This document shows, in pieces, positions 39,093 to 39,851 of a stretch of 39,851 bases of DNA. The DNA comes from Sphingorhabdus sp. EL138. GTDB lineage: Bacteria > Pseudomonadota > Alphaproteobacteria > Sphingomonadales > Sphingomonadaceae. Within the stretch, counting starts at the first letter, position 1; each line of letters opens with the position of its first letter. The notes below the pieces were generated by a model. That model saw only the letters and a program-made list of their open reading frames with translations. It had not been told where the DNA came from and did no database searches. Location of the stretch: assembly GCF_945862485.1 (NCBI RefSeq), contig NZ_CAMAYF010000022.1:1-39851 (forward strand), written 5' to 3'. A program made the translations under genes and the position numbers.

Positions 39093-39215
39093 ATGCGCAA
39101 AATTGCAACGATCATCCTGATATCCGCATCTTTGCTTGCAGCGGCCTGCAACACCGTCAAGGGCGTGGGCGAAGACATTGAATCCGTTGGTGAAGCAGGC
39201 GATCGCGCTACGTGA
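39093..39215 (+). CDS. ecnB: Entericidin A/B family lipoprotein
   Basis: A 40 aa lipoprotein precursor. Basic start MRKIA, hydrophobic h-region to residue 18, then the lipobox LAAAC with the lipidated Cys19. The mature part CNTVKGVGEDIESVGEAG matches the entericidin signature (CNTxxGxGEDI). GGAG lies seven bases before the ATG and a strong terminator 25 bases after the stop, so this is a compact single gene. Entericidins are small envelope lipoproteins; the E. coli pair was described as an antidote/toxin system, but in most bacteria a single copy of unclear role is found. Only one copy is here. A/B assignment is not reliable at this length. Confidence 0.88.
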   Translation: MRKIATIILISASLLAAACNTVKGVGEDIESVGEAGDRAT

Positions 39216-39230
39216 TCACAATTTGTTATG

Positions 39231-39272
39231 CAAACCCAAGGCTGGAGGGGAACCTCCGGCCCTTTTGGTTTG
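39231..39272 (+). terminator. Rho-independent terminator after entericidin gene
   Basis: Stem GGCTGGAGG/CCTCCGGCC (39240-39248 and 39253-39261, one G-U pair) with a GGAA tetraloop, then CTTTTGG. An outer stem CAAACC/GGTTTG extends it on both sides. Stable and well placed. Confidence 0.85.
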
Positions 39273-39345
39273 TGTGGGGCAATTGCCTGAGCTGTGCCTT
39301 GAATGCGCCCGACATGAATGGCCCACCTTAAATCCTCGCAGCCTC

Positions 39346-39398
39346 CCGTCACCCTGAACTTGTTTCAGGGGGACGGTGTGGGTGCGTCAGGGTGACGG
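39346..39398. repeat. Nested palindromic intergenic repeat (REP-like)
   Basis: CCCTGAA/TTCAGGG (39352-39358 and 39364-39370) with a five-base loop. The left arm also matches a second, longer partner: CCGTCACCCTGA (39346-39357) and TCAGGGTGACGG (39387-39398), 12 of 12. Two alternative hairpins are thus possible. The inner palindrome is of a kind I associate with scattered repeats in sphingomonad genomes. Confidence 0.65.
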
Positions 39399-39473
39399 CG
39401 TGAATAGCAACCCCATAATTTCCAACACGCGTAATAATATTTCCTACAAAACGGGCGTGCGTGTGTACGTATA

Positions 39474-39640
39474 GAAAAAAGGGGGACGGCCGACGCGGAA
39501 GCGCTGGTGCTGCTTCCGGCTGATGGCGTTGGGGGATTAAGGCTCGTTTGTTCCATCAGTCTCATTCTAGGAGCCGCCTTATCTTGGCTGGGCTGCTTCC
39601 TTGGGATGAAGGTTCCTAAAGCCCCCAAGGCCGTCCATGA
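39474..39640 (-). ncRNA. Candidate structured RNA (unassigned)
   Basis: On the minus strand three perfect nested stems are found. P1 is GGACGGCC/GGCCGTCC (39636-39629 with 39491-39484), P2 is TTGGGGG/CCCCCAA (39628-39622 with 39535-39529), and P3 is TAAGGC/GCCTTA (39581-39576 with 39543-39538). A 3'-side hairpin GGAAGC/GCTTCC (39517-39512 with 39502-39497) lies between P1 and P2. P1 is followed by CCC and six U residues, as at a terminator. Total about 165 bases. I recognise no conserved sequence of a known RNA family and no clear promoter. A 62-codon open frame on the plus strand overlaps but looks like chance. Confidence 0.35.
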
Positions 39641-39851
39641 CGAACGGGGCGGTTGTCCGCCACACCCAGCCTCTTGTGCGCTGTTCAGAGCTTGATGCAA
39701 CAGGCCCTTTTAAAAGGCAGAAGCAAACACCCTATCGCGCCGGCCGTGCCAGCATGTTTCCACGCCAGCGTTCCCATCATCCCGACCCACGTTCTAGACC
39801 GCAGCCTGCATGACGCGAATCAGATAACCTATCTGGTTATTTGTAGGAAAG

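Larger units (their letters stand above)
39273..39851. other. Gene-poor right end with several inverted repeats
   Basis: No protein gene is supported here: open frames on both strands are short, lack ribosome binding sites and show no family motif. The stretch holds the nested palindrome, the RNA candidate, a tetraloop hairpin GGCGG/CCGCC (39648-39661), a CCTTTTAAAAGG palindrome (39706-39717), overlapping hairpins near 39821-39840 and an 11-base inverted repeat pair (39440-39450 and 39840-39850). Confidence 0.6.

Noticed and set aside
39507-39695. 62-codon plus-strand open frame at the right end with a hydrophobic N-terminal stretch
   Set aside because: No ribosome binding site, atypical composition (many Pro and Cys at the end), no family motif, and it overlaps palindromes and the RNA candidate on the other strand.
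39365-39700. 111-codon minus-strand open frame
   Set aside because: Low-complexity Ser/Thr/Pro/Ala translation, runs through the nested palindrome and shows no recognisable domain.
1-39851. Defence island, prophage, secretion or biosynthetic cluster
   Set aside because: No restriction, toxin-antitoxin pair, integrase, transposase, CRISPR or polyketide/peptide synthetase motifs were seen; nearly all genes are conserved core functions.

Overview
The window reads as a chromosomal segment of an alphaproteobacterium. Sphingomonadales (Sphingorhabdus/Sphingopyxis-like) is my best inference. The evidence is moderate GC content, long-linker FtsZ, the split glycine dehydrogenase (gcvPA/gcvPB), a large TonB-dependent receptor, and a CCCTGAA...TTCAGGG intergenic palindrome of a type I associate with sphingomonads. 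No rRNA, tRNA, CRISPR array, transposase or integrase was recognised. It holds 33 supportable protein genes. One of these, an entericidin lipoprotein of 40 residues, is easily missed.

Layout. 1-2407 (+): 3' three quarters of an RND efflux pump. 2514-5081 (+): UDP-GlcNAc 2-epimerase and UDP-glucose dehydrogenase, which make nucleotide sugars for the cell surface. 5100-6659 (-): acyl-CoA synthetase. 6756-12130 (-): a glycine-responsive operon read as tandem glycine riboswitch, gcvT, gcvH, gcvPA, gcvPB, then a DUF938-type methyltransferase coupled to gcvPB. 12164-13968 (-): dgt with a coupled NAD(P)-binding protein. 14008-15705 (-): an exported TPR/SPOR protein. 15812-34180 (-): a complete division and cell wall (dcw) cluster in the order mraZ, rsmH, ftsL, ftsI, murE, murF, mraY, murD, ftsW, murG, murC, murB, ddl, ftsQ, ftsA, ftsZ. 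From mraZ to ftsA all fourteen junctions are stop/start overlaps of 1 or 4 bases. 34491-36642 (-): a DUF4350-like membrane protein, a small membrane protein and a cysteine synthase. 36816-38960 (+): a TonB-dependent receptor with a His-rich segment, preceded by a near-perfect Zur-type operator. 39093-39215 (+): entericidin, followed by a good terminator. 39273-39851: no convincing gene, but several inverted repeats and a possible structured RNA on the minus strand.

How the parts work together. The dcw genes make the lipid-linked peptidoglycan precursor (MurE to MurG, MraY, Ddl) and the divisome that uses it (FtsL, FtsQ, FtsI, FtsW, FtsA, FtsZ). The SPOR protein downstream probably binds septal peptidoglycan. 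The gcv operon degrades glycine to CO2, ammonia and methylene-THF when glycine is abundant. Its coupled methyltransferase is a plausible but unproven link to one-carbon metabolism. The receptor at 36816 is most likely an outer-membrane zinc importer made under zinc starvation. Most of the window is conserved core genome. The least explained parts are the gene-poor right end, the repeats before mraZ and the passenger gene of the gcv operon.
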